A stretch of DNA of 64,000 nucleotides, taken from Dryomyza anilis (Eukaryota; Arthropoda; Insecta; Diptera; Dryomyzidae). Of this stretch, positions 11,201 to 26,800 are shown piece by piece; positions within the stretch are counted from its first letter, which is position 1; each line of letters begins with the position of its first letter. Both the position numbers and the translations under genes were made by a program. Location of the stretch: positions 6,076,001 through 6,140,000 of the forward strand of contig OX638134.1 in the NCBI GenBank assembly GCA_951804985.1. Direction: 5' to 3'. Under the pieces are notes generated by a model, which was not told where the DNA came from, made no database searches, and saw nothing but the letters and a program-made list of their open reading frames with translations.

Positions 11201-13870
11201 TCGAATTATATGAAATTTACAGTGAAAAATTATGTATTAAATGTCTATAAAATGCGCATACTTTCGACCATCTAGGACGCTCCGTTTAGGAGTTACGGCC
11301 AATTAAAGAAAATTTTTATAAATCGATTTTCAAAACCCTATTATTCCGGAACCCACCGATCGAATTATATGAAATTTACAGTGAAAAATTATGTATTAAA
11401 TGTCTATAAAATGCGCATACTTTCGACCCTCTAGGACGCTCCGTTTAGGAGTTACGGCCAATTAAAGAAAATTTTTATAAATCGATTTTCAAAACCCTAT
11501 TATTTCGGAACCCACCGATCGAATTATATGAAATTTACAGTGAAAAATTATGTATTAAATACATACTTTCGACCCTCTAGGACGCTCCGTTTAGGAGTTA
11601 CGGCCAATTAAAGAAAATTTTGAAAAATCGATTTTCAAAACCCTATTATTCCGGAACCCACCGATCGAATTATATGAAATTTACAGTGAAGAATTATGTA
11701 TTAAATGTCTATAAAATGCGCATACTTTGGACCCTCTAGGACGCTCCGTTTAGGAGTTACGGCCAATTAAAGAAAATTTTTAAAAATCGATTTTCAAAAC
11801 CCTATTATTCCGGAACCCACCGATCGAATTATATGAAATTTACAGTGAAAAATTATGTATTAAATGTCTATAAAATGCGCATACTTTCGACCCTCTAGGA
11901 CGCTCCGTTTAGGAGTTACGGCCAATTAAAGAAAATTTTGAAAAATCGATTTTCAAAACCCTATTATTCCGGAACCCACCGATCGAATTATATGAAATTT
12001 ACAGTGAAAAATTATGTATTAAATGTCTATAAAATGCGCATACTTTGGACCCTCTAGGACGCTCCGTTTAGGAATTACGGCCAATTAAAGAAAATTTTTA
12101 AAAATCGATTTTCAAAACCCTATTATTCCGGAACCCACCGATCGAATTATATGAAATTTACAGTGAAAAATTATGTATTAAATGTCTATAAAATGCGCAT
12201 ACTTTCGACCCTCTAGGACGCTCCGTTTAGGAGTTACGGCCAATTAAAGAAAATTTTTATAAATCGATTTTCAAAACCCTATTATTCCGGAACCCACCGA
12301 TCGGATTATATGAAATTTACAGTGAAAAATTATGTATTAAATATCTTTAAAATGCGCATACTTTCGACCCTCTAGGACGCTCCGTTTAGGAGTTACGGCC
12401 AATTAAAGAAAATTTTTATAAATCGATTTTCAAAACCCTATTATTCCGGAACCCACCGATCGAATTATATGAAATTTACAGTGAAAAATTATGTATTAAA
12501 TGTCTATAAAATGCGCATACTTTCGACCCTCTAGGACGCTCCGTTTAGGAGTTACGGCCAATTAAAGAAAATTTTTATAAATCGATTTTCAAAACCCTAT
12601 TATTCCGGAACCCACCGATCGGATTATATGAAATTTACAGTGAAAAATTATGTATTAAATGTCTATAAAATGCGCATACTTTCGATCCTCTAGGACGCTC
12701 CGTTTAGGAGTTACGGCCAATTAAAGAAAATTTTGAAAAATCGATTTTCAAAACCCTATTATTCCGGAACCCACCGATCGAATTATATGAAATTTACAGT
12801 GAAAAATTATGTATTAAATGTCTATAAAATGCGCATACTTTCGACCCTCTAGGACGCTCCGTTTAGGAGTTACGGCCAATTAAAGAAAATTTTGAAAAAT
12901 CGATTTTCAAAACCCTATTATTCCGGAACCCACCGATCGAATTATATGAAATTTACAGTGAAAAATTATGTATTAAATGTCTATAAAATGCGCATACTTT
13001 CGACCCTCTAGGACGCTCCGTTTAGGAGTTACGGCCAATTAAAGAAAATTTTTATAAATCGATTTTCAAAACACTATTATTCCGGAACCCACCGATCGGA
13101 TTATATGAAATTTACAGTGAAAAATTATGTATTAAATGTCTATAAAATGCGCATACTTTGGACCCTCTTGGACGCTCCGTTTAGGAGTTACGGCCAATTA
13201 AAGAAAATTTTTAAAAATCGATTTTCAAAACCCTATTATTCCGGAACCCACCCATCGAATTATATGAAATTTACAGTGAAAAATTATGTATTAAATGTCT
13301 ATAAAATGCGCATACTTTCGACCCTCTAGGACGCTCCGTTTAGGAGTTACGGCCAATTAAAGAAAATTTTGAAAAATCGATTTTCAAAACCCTATTATTC
13401 CGGAACCCACCGATCGGATTATATGAAATTTACAGTGAAAAATTATGTATTAAATGTCTATAAAATGCGCATACTTTCGATCCTCTAGAACGCTCCGTTT
13501 AGGAGTTACGGCCAATTAAAGAAAATTTTGAAAAATCGATTTTCAAAACTCTATTATTCCGGAACCCACCGATCGAATTATATGAAATTTACAGTGAAAA
13601 ATTATGTATTAAATGTCTATAAAATGCGCATACTTTCGACCCTCTAGGACGCTCCGTTTAGGAGTTAAAGAAAATTTTTAAAAATCGATTTTCAAAACCC
13701 TATTATTCCGGAACCCACCGATCGAATTATATGAAATTTACAGTGAAAAATTATGTATTAAATGTCTATAAAATGCGCATACTTTCGACCCTCTAGGACG
13801 CTCCGTTTAGGAGTTACGGCCAATTAAAGAAAATTTTGAAAAATCGATTTTCAAAACCCTATTATTCTGG
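8056..13870 (+). repeat. Internal segmental duplication of the satellite, offset 4,627 bp
   Basis: Rare private variants recur at exactly 4,627 bases: CGATCCTCTAGG at 8056 and 12683, CCCACCCATCG near 8622 and 13249, CTCTAGAACG near 8859 and 13486, GGAGTTAAAG (a deletion) at 9037 and 13664, and ATTCTGG at 9241 and 13868. A block of at least 1.2 kb was therefore copied as one unit. A related mark, AAATATCTTTAA, recurs at 7553 and 12339, one monomer out of step. Confidence 0.85.
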
Positions 13871-16800
13871 AACCCACCGATCGAATTATATGAAATTTAC
13901 AGTGAAAAATTATGTATTAAATGTCTATAAAATGCGCATACTTTGGACCCTCTAGGACGCTCCGTTTAGGAGTTACGGCCAATTAAAGAAAATTTTGAAA
14001 AATCGATTTTCAAAACCCTATTATTCCGGAACCCACCGATCGAATTATATGAAATTTACAGTGAAAAATTATGTATTAAATGTCTATAAAATGCGCATAC
14101 TTTCGACCCTCTAGGACGCTCCGTTTAGGAGTTACGGCCAATTTGAAATTTTGAAAAATCGATTTTCAAAACCCTATTATTCCGGAACCCACCGATCGAA
14201 TTATATGAAATTTACAGTGAAAAATTATGTATTAAATGTCTATAAAATGCGCATACTTTGGACCCTCTAGGACGCTCCGTTTAGGAATTACGGCCAATTA
14301 AAGAAAATTTTTAAAAATCGATTTTCAAAACCCTATTATTCCGGAACCCACCGATCGAATTATATGAAATTTACAGTGAAAAATTATGTATTAAATGTCT
14401 ATAAAATGCGCTTACTTTCGACCCTCTAGGACGCTCCGTTTAGGAGTTACGGCCAATTAAAGAACATTTTTATAAATCGATTTTCAAAACCCTATTATTC
14501 CGGAACCCACCGATCGAATTATATGAAATTTACAGTGAAAAATTATGTATTAAATGTCTATAAAATGCGCATACTTTCGACCCTCTAGGACATTCCGTTT
14601 TGGAGTTACGGCCAATTAAAGAAAATTTTTATAAATCGATTTTCAAAACCCTATTATTCCGGAACCCACCGATCGGATTATATGAAATTTACAGTGAAAA
14701 ATTATGTATTAAATGTCTATAAAATGCGCATACTTTCGACCCTCTAGGACGCTCCGTTTAGGAGTTACGGCCAATTAAAGAAAATTTTTAAAAATCGATT
14801 TTCAAAACCCTATTATTTCGGAACCCACCGATCGGATTATATGAAATTTACAGTGAAAAATTATGTATTAAATATCTATAAAATGCGCATACTTTCGACC
14901 CTCTCCGTTTAGGAGTTACGGCCAATTAAAGGATATTTTTATAAATCGATTTTCAAAACCCTATTATTCCGGAACCCACCGATCGAATTATATGAAATTT
15001 ACAGTGTAAAATTATGTATTAAATGTCTATAAAATGCGCATACTTTGGACCCTCTAGGACGCTCCGTTTAGGAGTTAAAGAAAATTTTTAAAAATCGATT
15101 TTCAAAACCCTATTATTCCGGAACCCACCGATCGAATTATATGAAATTTACAGTGAAAAATTATGTATTAAATGTCTATAAAATGCGCATACTTTGGACC
15201 CTCTAGGACGCTCCGTTTAGGAGTTACGGCCAATTAAAGAAAATTTTGAAAAATCGATTTTCAAAACCCTATTATTCCGGAACCCACCGATCGAATTATA
15301 TGAAATTTACAGTGAAAAATTATGTATTAAATGTCTATAAAATGCGCATACTTTCGACTCTCTAGGACGCTCCGTTTTGGAGTTACGGCCAATTAAAGAA
15401 AATTTTTATAAATCGATTTTCAAAACCCTATTATTCCGGAACCCACCGATCGTATTATATGAAATTTACAGTGAAAAATTATGTATTAAATATCTATAAA
15501 ATGCGCATACTTTCGACCCTCTAGGACGCTCCGTTTAGGAGTTACGGCCAATTAAAGAATATTTTTATAAATCGATTTTCAAAACCCTATTATTCCGGAA
15601 CCCACCGATCGAATTATATGAAATTTACAGTGTAAAATTATGTATTAAATGTCTATAAAATGCGCATACTTTGGACCCTCTAGGACGCTCCGTTTAGGAG
15701 TTACGGCCAATTAAAGAAAATTTTTAAAAATCGATTTTCAAAACCCTATTATTCCGGAACCCACCGATCGAATTATATGAAATTTACAGTGAAAAATTAT
15801 GTATTAAATGTCTATAAAATGCGCATACTTTCGACCCTCTAGGACGCTCCGTTTAGGAGTTACGGCCAATTAAAGAAAATTTTGAAAAATCGATTTTCAA
15901 AACCCTATTATTCCGGAACCCACCGATCGAATTATATGAAATTTACAGTGAAAAATTATGTATTAAATGTCTATAAAATTCGCATACTTTGGACCCTCTA
16001 GGACGCTCCGTTTAGGAGTTACGGCCAATTAAAGAAAATTTTTAAAAATCGATTTTCAAAACCCTATTATTCCGGAACCCACCGATCGAATTATATGAAA
16101 TTTACAGTGAAAAATTATGTATTAAATGTCTATAAAATGCGCATACTTTCGACCCTCTAGGACGCTCCGTTTAGGAGTTACGGCCAATTAAAGAAAATTT
16201 TGAAAAATCGATTTTCAAAACCCTATTATTCAAGAACAGTGAAAAATTATGTATTAAATGTCTATAAAATGCGCATACTTTCGACCCTCTAGGACGCTCC
16301 GTTTAGGAGTTACGGCCAATTAAAGAAAATTTAGAAAAATCGATTTTCAAAACCCTATTATTCCGGAACCCACCGATCGAATTATATGAAATTTACAGTG
16401 AAAAATTATGTATTAAATGTCTATAAAATGCGCATACTTTCGACCCTCTAGGACGCTCCGTTTAGGAGTTACGGCCAATTAAAGAAAATTTTGAAAAATC
16501 GATTTTCAAAACCCTATTATTCAAGAACAGTGAAAAATTATGTATTAAATGTCTATAAAATGCGCATACTTTCGACCCTCTAGGACGCTCCGTTTAGGAG
16601 TTACGGCCAATTAAAGAAAATTTAGAAAAATCGATTTTCAAAACCCTATTATTCCGGAACCCACCGATCGAATTATATGAAATTTACAGTGAAAAATTAT
16701 GTATTAAATGTCTATAAAATGCGCATACTTTGGACCCTCTAGGACGCTCCGTTTAGGAATTACGGCCAATTAAAGAAAATTTTTAAAAATCGATTTTCAA

Positions 16801-17695
16801 AACCCTATTATTCCGGAACCCACCGATCGAATTATATGAAATTTACAGTGAACAATTATGTATTAAATGTCTATAAAATGCGCTTACTTTCGACCCTCTA
16901 GGACGCTCCGTTTAGGAGTTACGGCCAATTAAAGAAAATTTTGAAAAATCGATTTTCAAAACCCTATTATTCAAGAACCCACCGATCGAATTATATGAAA
17001 TTTACAGTGAAAAATTATGTATTAAATGTCTATAAAATGTGCATACTTTGGACCCTCTAGGACGCTCCGTTTAGGAGTTACGGCCAATTAAAGAAAATTT
17101 TTAAAAATCGATTTTCAAAACCCTATTATTCCGGAACCCACCGATCGAATTATATGAAATTTACAGTGAAAAATTATGTATTAAATGTCTATAAAATGCG
17201 CATACTTTCGACCCTCTAGGACGCTCCGTTTAGGAGTTACGGCCAATTAAAGAAAATTTTGAAAAATCGATTTTCAAAACCCTATTATTCAAGAACCCAC
17301 CGATCGAATTATATGAAATTTACAGTGAAAAATTATGTATTAAATGTCTATAAAATGTGCATACTTTGGACCCTCTAGGACGCTCCGTTTAGGAGTTACG
17401 GCCAATTAAAGAAAATTTTGAAAAATCGATTTTCAAAACCCTATTATTCCGGAACCCACCGATCGAATTATATGAAATTTACAGTGAAAAATTATGTATT
17501 AAATGTCTATAAAATGCGCATACTTTCGACCCTCTAGGACGCTCCGTTTAGGAGTTACGGCCAATTAAAGAAAATTTAGAAAAATCGATTTTCAAAACCC
17601 TATTATTCTGGAACCCACCGATCGAATTATATGAAATTTACAGTGAAAAATTATGTATTAAATGTCTATAAAATGCGCATACTTTCGACCCTCTA

Positions 17696-20600
17696 GGACC
17701 CTCCGTTTAGGAGTTACGGCCAATTAAAGAACATTTTTATAAATCGATTTTCAAAACCCTATTATTCCGGAACCCACCGATCGAATTATATGAAATTTAC
17801 ACTGAAAAATTATGTATTAAATGTCTATAAAATGCGCATACTTTGGACCCTCTAGGACGCTCCGTTTAGGAGTTACGGCCAATTAAAGAAAATTTTTATA
17901 AATCGATTTTCAAAACCCTATTATTCCGGAACCCACCGATCGAATTTATGAAATTTACAGTGAAAAATTATGTATTAAATGTCTATAAAATGCGCATACT
18001 TTCGACCCTCTAGGACGCTCCGTTTAGGAGTTACGGCCAATTAAAAAAAATTTTTAAAAATCGATTTTCAAAACCCTATTATTCCGGAACCCACCGATCG
18101 AATTATATGAAATTTACAGTGAAAAATTATGTATTAAATGTCTATAAAATGCGCATACTTTCGACCCTCTAGGACGCTCCGTTTAGGAGTTACGGCCAAT
18201 TAAAGAACATTTTTATAAATCGATTTTCAAAACCCTATTATTCCGGAACCCACCGATCGAATTATATGAAATTTACAGTGAAAAATTATGTATTAAATGT
18301 CTATAAAATGCGCATACTTTCGACCCTCTAGGACGCTCCGTTTTGGAGTTACGGCCAATTAAAGAAAATTTTTATAAATCGATTTTCAAAACCCTATTAT
18401 TCCGGAACCCACCGATCGGATTATATGAAATTTACAGTGAAAAATTATGTATTAAATGTCTATAAAATGCGCATACTTTCGACCCTCTAGGACGCTCCGT
18501 TTAGGAGTTACGGCCAATTAAAGAAAATTTTTATAAATCGATTTTCAAAACCCTATTATTTCGGAACCCACCGATCGGATTATATGAAATTTACAGTGAA
18601 AAATTATGTATTAAATATCTATAAAATGCGCATACTTTCGACCCTCTAGGACGCTCCGTTTAGGAGTTACGGCCAATTATAGAATATTTTTATAAATCGA
18701 TTTTCAAAACCCTATTATTCCGGAACCCACTGATCGAATTATATGAAATTTACAGTGTAAAATTATGTATTAAATGTCTATAAAATGCGCATACTTTGGA
18801 CCCTCTAGGACGCTCCGTTTAGGAGTTACGGCCAATTAAAGAAAATTTTTAAAAATCGATTTTCAAAACCCTATTATTCCGGAACCCACCGATCGAATTA
18901 TATGAAATTTACAGTGAAAAATTATGTATTAAATGTCTATAAAATGCGCATACTTTGGACCCTCTAGGACGCTCCGTTTAGGAGTTACGGCCAATTAAAG
19001 AAAATTTTGAAAAATCGATTTTCAAAACCCTATTATTCCGGAACCCACCGATCGAATTATATGAAATTTACAGTGAAAAATTATGTATTAAATGTCTATA
19101 AAATGCGCATACTTTCGACCCTCTAGGACGCTCCGTTTAGGAGTTACGGCCAATTAAAGAAAATTTAGAAAAATCGATTTTCAAAACCCTATTATTCTGG
19201 AACCCACCGATCGAATTATATGAAATTTACAGTGAAAAATTATGTATTAAATGTCTATAAAATGCGCATACTTTCGACCCTCTAGGACCCTCCGTTTAGG
19301 AGTTACGGCCAATTAAAGAACATTTTTATAAATCGATTTTCAAAACCCTATTATTCCGGAACCCACCGATCGAATTATATGAAATTTACAGTGAAAAATT
19401 ATGTATTAAATGTCTATAAAATGCGCATACTTTGGACCCTCTAGGACGCTCCGTTTAGGAGTTACGGCCAATTAAAGAAAATTTTTATAAATCGATTTTC
19501 AAAACCCTATTATTCCGGAACCCACCGATCGAATTTATGAAATTTACAGTGAAAAATTATGTATTAAATGTCTATAAAATGCGCATACTTTCGACCCTCT
19601 AGGACGCTCCGTTTAGGAGTTACGGCCAATTAAAGAAAATTTTTAAAAATCGATTTTCAAAACCCTATTATTCCGGAACCCACCGATCGAATTATATGAA
19701 ATTTACAGTGAAAAATTATGTATTAAATGTCTATAAAATGCGCATACTTTCGACCCTCTAGGACGCTCCGTTTAGGAGTTACGGCCAATTAAAGAACATT
19801 TTTATAAATCGATTTTCAAAACCCTATTATTCCGGAACCCACCGATCGAATTATATGAAATTTACAGTGAAAAATTATGTATTAAATGTCTATAAAATGC
19901 GCATACTTTCGACCCTCTAGGACGCTCCGTTTAGGAGTTACGGCCAATTAAAGAAAATTTTTATAAATCGATTTTCAAAACCCTATTATTCCGGAACCCA
20001 CCGATCGGATTATATGAAATTTACAGTGAAAAATTATGTATTAAATGTCTATAAAATGCGCATACTTTCGACCCTCTAGGACGCTCCGTTTAGGAGTTAC
20101 GGCCAATTAAAGAAAATTTTTATAAATCGATTTTCAAAACCCTATTATTTCGGAACCCACCGATCGGATTATATGAAATTTACAGTGAAAAATTATGTAT
20201 TAAATATCTATAAAATGCGCATACTTTCGACCCTCTAGGACGCTCCGTTTAGGAGTTACGGCCAATTATAGAATATTTTTATAAATCGATTTTCAAAACC
20301 CTATTATTCCGGAACCCACTGATCGAATTATATGAAATTTACAGTGTAAAATTATGTATTAAATGTCTATAAAATGCGCATACTTTGGACCCTCTAGGAC
20401 GCTCCGTTTAGGAGTTACGGCCAATTAAAGAAAATTTTTAAAAATCGATTTTCAAAACCCTATTATTCCGGAACCCACCGATCGAATTATATGAAATTTA
20501 CAGTGAAAAATTATGTATTAAATGTCTATAAAATGCGCATACTTTCGACCCTCTAGGACGCTCCGTTTAGGAGTTACGGCCAATTAAAGAACATTTTTAT

Positions 20601-20874
20601 AAATCGATTTTCAAAACCCTATTATTCCGGAACCCACCGATCGAATTATATGAAATTTACAGTGAAAAATTATGTATTAAATGTCTATAAAATGCGCATA
20701 CTTTCGACCCTCTAGGACGCTCCGTTTTGGAGTTACGGCCAATTAAAGAAAATTTTTATAAATCGATTTTCAAAACCCTATTATTCCGGAACCCACCGAT
20801 CGAATTATATGAAATTTACAGTGAAAAATTATGTATTAAATGTCTATAAAATGCGCATACTTTCGACCCTTTAG
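17696..20874 (+). repeat. Ten-monomer higher-order duplication (about 1,589 bp)
   Basis: The rare variant GGACCCTCCG occurs at 17696 and 19285. The rare ACTGATCGAATT variant and its neighbours recur with about the same spacing (near 18729 and 20317). The interval is ten monomers of 159 bp less one base, so a ten-unit block was duplicated in tandem. Confidence 0.75.
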
Positions 20875-23800
20875 GACGCTCCGTTTAGGAGTTACGGCCA
20901 ATTAAAGAAAATTTTTAAAAATCGATTTTCAAAACCCTATTATTCCGGAACCCACCGATCGAATTATATGAAATTTACAGTGAAAAATTATGTATTAAAT
21001 GTCTATAAAATGCGCATACTTTGGACCCTCTAGGACGCTCCGTTTAGGAGTTACGCCCAATTAAAGAAAATTTTGAAAAATCGATTTTCAAAACCCTATT
21101 ATTCCGGAACCCACCGATCGAATTTATGAAATTTACAGTGAAAAATTATGTATTAAATGTCTATAAAATGCGCATACTTTCGACCCTCTAGGACGCTCCG
21201 TTTAGGAGTTACGGCCAATTAAAGAAAATTTAGAAAAATCGATTTTCAAAACCCTATTATTCCGGAACCCACCGATCGAATTATATGAAATTTACAGTGA
21301 AAAATTATGTATTAAATGTCTATAAAATGCGCATACTTTGGACCCTCTAGGACGCTCCGTTTAGGAGTTACGGCCAATTAAAGAAAATTTTTATAAATCG
21401 ATTTTCAAAACCCTATTATTCCGGAACCCACCGATCGAATTTATGAAATTTACAGTGAAAAATTATGTATTAAATGTCTATAAAATGCGCATACTTTCGA
21501 CCCTCTAGGACGCTCCGTTTAGGAGTTACGGCCAATTAAAGAAAATTTTTAAAAATCGATTTTCAAAACCCTATTATTCCGGAACCCACCGATCGAATTA
21601 TATGAAATTTACAGTGAAAAATTATGTATTAAATGTCTATAAAATGCGCATACTTTCGACCCTCTAGGACGCTCCGTTTAGGAGTTACGGCCAATTAAAG
21701 AACATTTTTATAAATCGATTTTCAAAACCCTATTATTCCGGAACCCACCGATCGAATTATATGAAATTTACAGTGAAAAATTATGTATTAAATGTCTATA
21801 AAATGCGCATACTTTCGACCCTCTAGGACGCTCCGTTTTGGAGTTACGGCCAATTAAAGAAAATTTTTATAAATCGATTTTCAAAACCCTATTATTCCGG
21901 AACCCACCGATCGGATTATATGAAATTTACAGTGAAAAATTATGTATTAAATGTCTATAAAATGCGCATACTTTCGACCCTCTAGGACGCTCCGTTTAGG
22001 AGTTACGGCCAATTAAAGAAAATTTTTATAAATCGATTTTCAAAACCCTATTATTTCGGAACCCACCGATCGGATTATATGAAATTTACAGTGAAAAATT
22101 ATGTATTAAATATCTATAAAATGCGCATACTTTCGACCCTCTAGGACGCTCCGTTTAGGAGTTACGGCCAATTAAAGAAAATTTTTATAAATCGATTTTC
22201 AAAACCCTATTATTTCGGAACCCACCGATCGGATTATATGAAATTTACAGTGAAAAATTATGTATTAAATATCTATAAAATGCGCATACTTTCGACCCTC
22301 TAGGACGCTCCGTTTAGGAGTTACGGCCAATTAAAGAAAATTTTTAAAAATCGATTTTCAAAACCCTATTATTCCGGAACCCACCGATCGAATTATATGA
22401 AATTTACAGTGAAAAATTATGTATTAAATGTCTATAAAATGCGCATACTTTCGACCCTCTAGGACGCTCCGTTTAGGAGTTACGGCCAATTAAAGAACAT
22501 TTTTATAAATCGATTTTCAAAACCCTATTATTCCGGAACCCACCGATCGAATTATATGAAATTTACAGTGAAAAATTATGTATTAAATGTCTATAAAATG
22601 CGCATACTTTCGACCCTCTAGGACGCTCCGAAAATTTTTAAAAATCGATTTTCAAAACCCTATTATTCCGGAACCCACCGATCGGATTATATGAAATTTA
22701 CAGTGAAAAATTATGTATTAAATGTCTATAAAATGCGCATACTTTCGACCCTCTAGGACGCTCCGTTTAGGAGTTACGGCCAATTAAAGAAAATTTTTAT
22801 AAATCGATTTTCAAAACCCTATTATTTCGGAACCCACCGATCGGATTATATGAAATTTACAGTGAAAAATTATGTATTAAATATCTATAAAATGCGCATA
22901 CTTTCGACCCTCTAGGACGCTCCGTTTAGGAGTTACGGCCAATTAAAGAATATTTTTATAAATCGATTTTCAAAACCCTATTATTCCGGAACCCACCGAT
23001 CGAATTATATGAAATTTACAGTGTAAAATTATGTATTAAATGTCTATAAAACGCGCATACTTTGGACCCTCTAGGACGCTCCGTTTAGGAGTTACGGCCA
23101 ATTAAAGAAAATTTTTAAAAATCGATTTTCAAAACCCTATTATTCCGGAACCCACCGATCGAATTATATGAAATTTACAGTGAAAAATTATGTATTAAAT
23201 GTCTATAAAATGCGCATACTTTCGACCCTCTAGGACGCTCCGTTTAGGAGTTACGGCCAATTAAAGAAAATTTTTAAAAATCGATTTTCAAAACCCTATT
23301 ATTCCGGAACCCACCGATCGGATTATATGAAATTTACAGTGAAAAATTATGTATTAAATGTCTATAAAATGCGCATACTTTCGACCCTCTAGGACGCTCC
23401 GTTTAGGAGTTACGGCCAATTAAAGAAAATTTTGAAAAATCGATTTTCAAAACCCTATTATTCCGGAACCCACCGATCGAATTATATGAAATTTACAGTG
23501 AAAAATTATGTATTAAATGTCTATAAAATGCGCATACTTTCGACCCTCTAGGACGCTCCGTTTTGGAGTTACGGCCAATTAAAGAAAATTTTTATAAATC
23601 GATTTTCAAAACCCTATTATTCCGGAACCCACCGATCGAATTATATGAAATTTACAGTGAAAAATTATGTATTAAATGTCTATAAAATACGCATACTTTG
23701 GACCCTCTAGGACGCTCCGTTTAGGAGTTACGGCCAATTAAAGAACATTTTTATAAATCGATTTTCAAAACCCTATTATTCCGGAACCCACCGATCGAAT

Positions 23801-26800
23801 TATATGAAATTTACAGTGAAAAATTATGTATTAAATGTCTATAAAATGCGCATACTTTCGACCCTCTAGGACGCTCCGTTTAGGAGTTACGGCCAATTAA
23901 AGAAAATTTTGAAAAATCGATTTTCAAAACCCTATTATTCCGGAACCCACCGATCGAATTATATGAAATTTACAGTGAAAAATTATGTATTAAATGTCTA
24001 TAAAATGCGCATACTTTTGACCCTCTAGGACGCTCCGTTTAGGAGTTACGGCCAATTAAAGAAAATTTTTAAAAATCGATTTTCAAAACCCTATTATTCC
24101 GGAACCCACCGATCGAATTATATGAAATTTACAGTGAAAAATTATGTATTAAATGTCTATAAAATGCGCATACTTTGGACCCTCTAGGACGCTCCGTTTA
24201 GGAGTTACGGCCAATTAAAGAATATTTTTATAAATCGATTTTCAAAACCCTATTATTCCGGAACCCACCGATCGAATTATATGAAATTTACAGTGTAAAA
24301 TTATGTATTAAATGTCTATAAAATGCGCATACTTTGGACCCTCTAGGACGCTCCGTTTAGGAGTTACGGCCAATTAAAGAAAATTTTTAAAAATCGATTT
24401 TCAAAACCCTATTATTTCGGAACCCACCGATCGAATTATATGAAATTTACAGTGAAAAATTATGTATTAAATGTCTATAAAATGCGCATACTTTCGACCC
24501 TCTAGGACGCTCCGTTTAGGAGTTACGGCCAATTAAAGAAAATTTTGAAAAATCGATTTTCAAAACCCTATTATTCCGGAACCCACCGATCGAATTATAT
24601 GAAATTTACAGTGAAAAATTATGTATTAAATGTCTATAAAATGCGCATACTTTCGACCCTCTAGGACGCTCCGTTTTGGAGTTACGGCCAATTAAAGAAA
24701 ATTTTTATAAATCGATTTTCAAAACCCTATTATTCCGGAACCCACCGATCGAATTATATGAAATTTACAGTGAAAAATTATGTATTAAATGTCTATAAAA
24801 TGCGCATACTTTGGACCCTCTAGGACGCTCCGTTTAGGAGTTACGGCCAATTAAAGAAAATTTTGAAAAATCGATTTTCAAAACCCTATTATTCCGGAAC
24901 CCACCGATCGAATTATATGAAATTTACAGTGAAAAATTATGTATTAAATGTCTATAAAATGCGCATACTTTTGACCCTCTAGGACGCTCCGTTTAGGAGT
25001 TACGGCCAATTAAAGAAAATTTTTAAAAATCGATTTTCAAAACCCTATTATTCCGGAACCCACCGATCGAATTATATGAAATTTACAGTGAAAAATTATG
25101 TATTAAATGTCTATAAAATGCGCATACTTTGGACCCTCTAGGACGCTCCGTTTAGGAGTTACGGCCAATTAAAGAACATTTTTATAAATCGATTTTCAAA
25201 ACCCTATTATTCCGGAACCCACCGATCGAATTTATGAAATTTACAGTGAAAAATGATGTATTAAATGTCTATAAAATGCGCATACTTTCGACCCTCTAGG
25301 ACGCTCCGATTAGGAGTTACGGCCAATTAAAGAAAATTTTTAAAAATCGATTTTCAAAACCCTATTATTCCGGAACCCACCGATCGGATTATATGAAATT
25401 TACAGTGAAAAATTATGTATTAAATGTCTATAAAATGCGCATACTTTCGACCCTCTAGGACGCTCCGTTTTGGAGTTACGGCCAATTAAAGAAAATTTTT
25501 ATAAATCGATTTTCAAAACCCTATTATTCCGGAACCCACCGATCGGATTATATGAAATTTACAGTGAAAAATTATGTATTAAATGTCTATAAAATGCGCA
25601 TACTTTCGACCCTCTAGGACGCTCCGTTTTGGAGTTACGGCCAATTAAAGAAAATTTTTATAAATCGATTTTCAAAACCCTATTATTCCGGAACCCACCG
25701 ATCGAATTATATGAAATTTACAGTGTAAAATTATGTATTAAATGTCTATAAAATGCGCATACTTTGGACCCTCTAGGACGCTCCGTTTGGGAGTTACGGC
25801 CAATTAAAGAAAATTTTGAAAAATCGATTTTCAAAACCCTATTATTCCGGAACCCACCGATCGAATTATATGAAATTTACAGTGAAAAATTATGTATTAA
25901 ATGTCTATAAAATGCGCATACTTTGGACCCTCTAGGACGCTCCGTTTAGGAGTTACGGCCAATTAAAGAAAATTTTTAAAAATCGATTTTCAAAACCCTA
26001 TTATTCCGGAACCCACCGATCGAATTATATGAAATTTACAGTGAAAAATTATGTATTAAATGTCTATAAAATGCGCATACTTTCGACCCTCTAGGACGCT
26101 CCGTTTAGGAGTTACGGCCAATTAAAGAAAATTTTTATAAATCGATTTTCAAAACCCTATTATTCCGGAACCCACCGATCGGATTATATGAAATTTACAG
26201 TGAAAAATGATGTATTAAATGTCTATAAAATGCGCATACTTTCGATCCTCTAGGACGCTCCGTTTAGGAGTTACGGCCAATTAAAGAAAATTTTGAAAAA
26301 TCGATTTTCAAAACCCTATTATTCCGGAACCCACCGATCGAATTATATGAAATTTACAGTGAAAAATTATGTATTAAATGTCTATAAAATGCGCATACTT
26401 TGGACCCTCTAGGACGCTCCGTTTAGGAGTTACGGCCAATTAAAGAACATTTTTATAAATCGATTTTCAAAACCCTATTATTCCGGAACCCACCGATCGA
26501 ATTATATGAAATTTACAGTGAAAAATTATGTATTAAATGTCTATAAAATGCGCATACTTTCGACCCTCTAGGACGCTCCGTTTAGGAGTTACGGCCAATT
26601 AAAGAAAATTTTGAAAAATCGATTTTCAAAACCCTATTATTCCGGAACCCACCGATCGAATTATATGAAATTTACAGTGAAAAATTATGTATTAAATGTC
26701 TATAAAATGCGCATACTTTGGACCCTCTAGGACGCTCCGTTTAGGAGTTACGGCCAATTAAAAAAATTTTTAAAAATCGATTTTCAAAACCCTATTATTC

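Noticed and set aside
8478..13329. Two identical 74-codon open frames at 8478-8702 and 13105-13329 suggesting a repeated small gene
   Set aside because: They are satellite monomer sequence in which chance variants removed stops. Their identity reflects the 4,627-bp block duplication.
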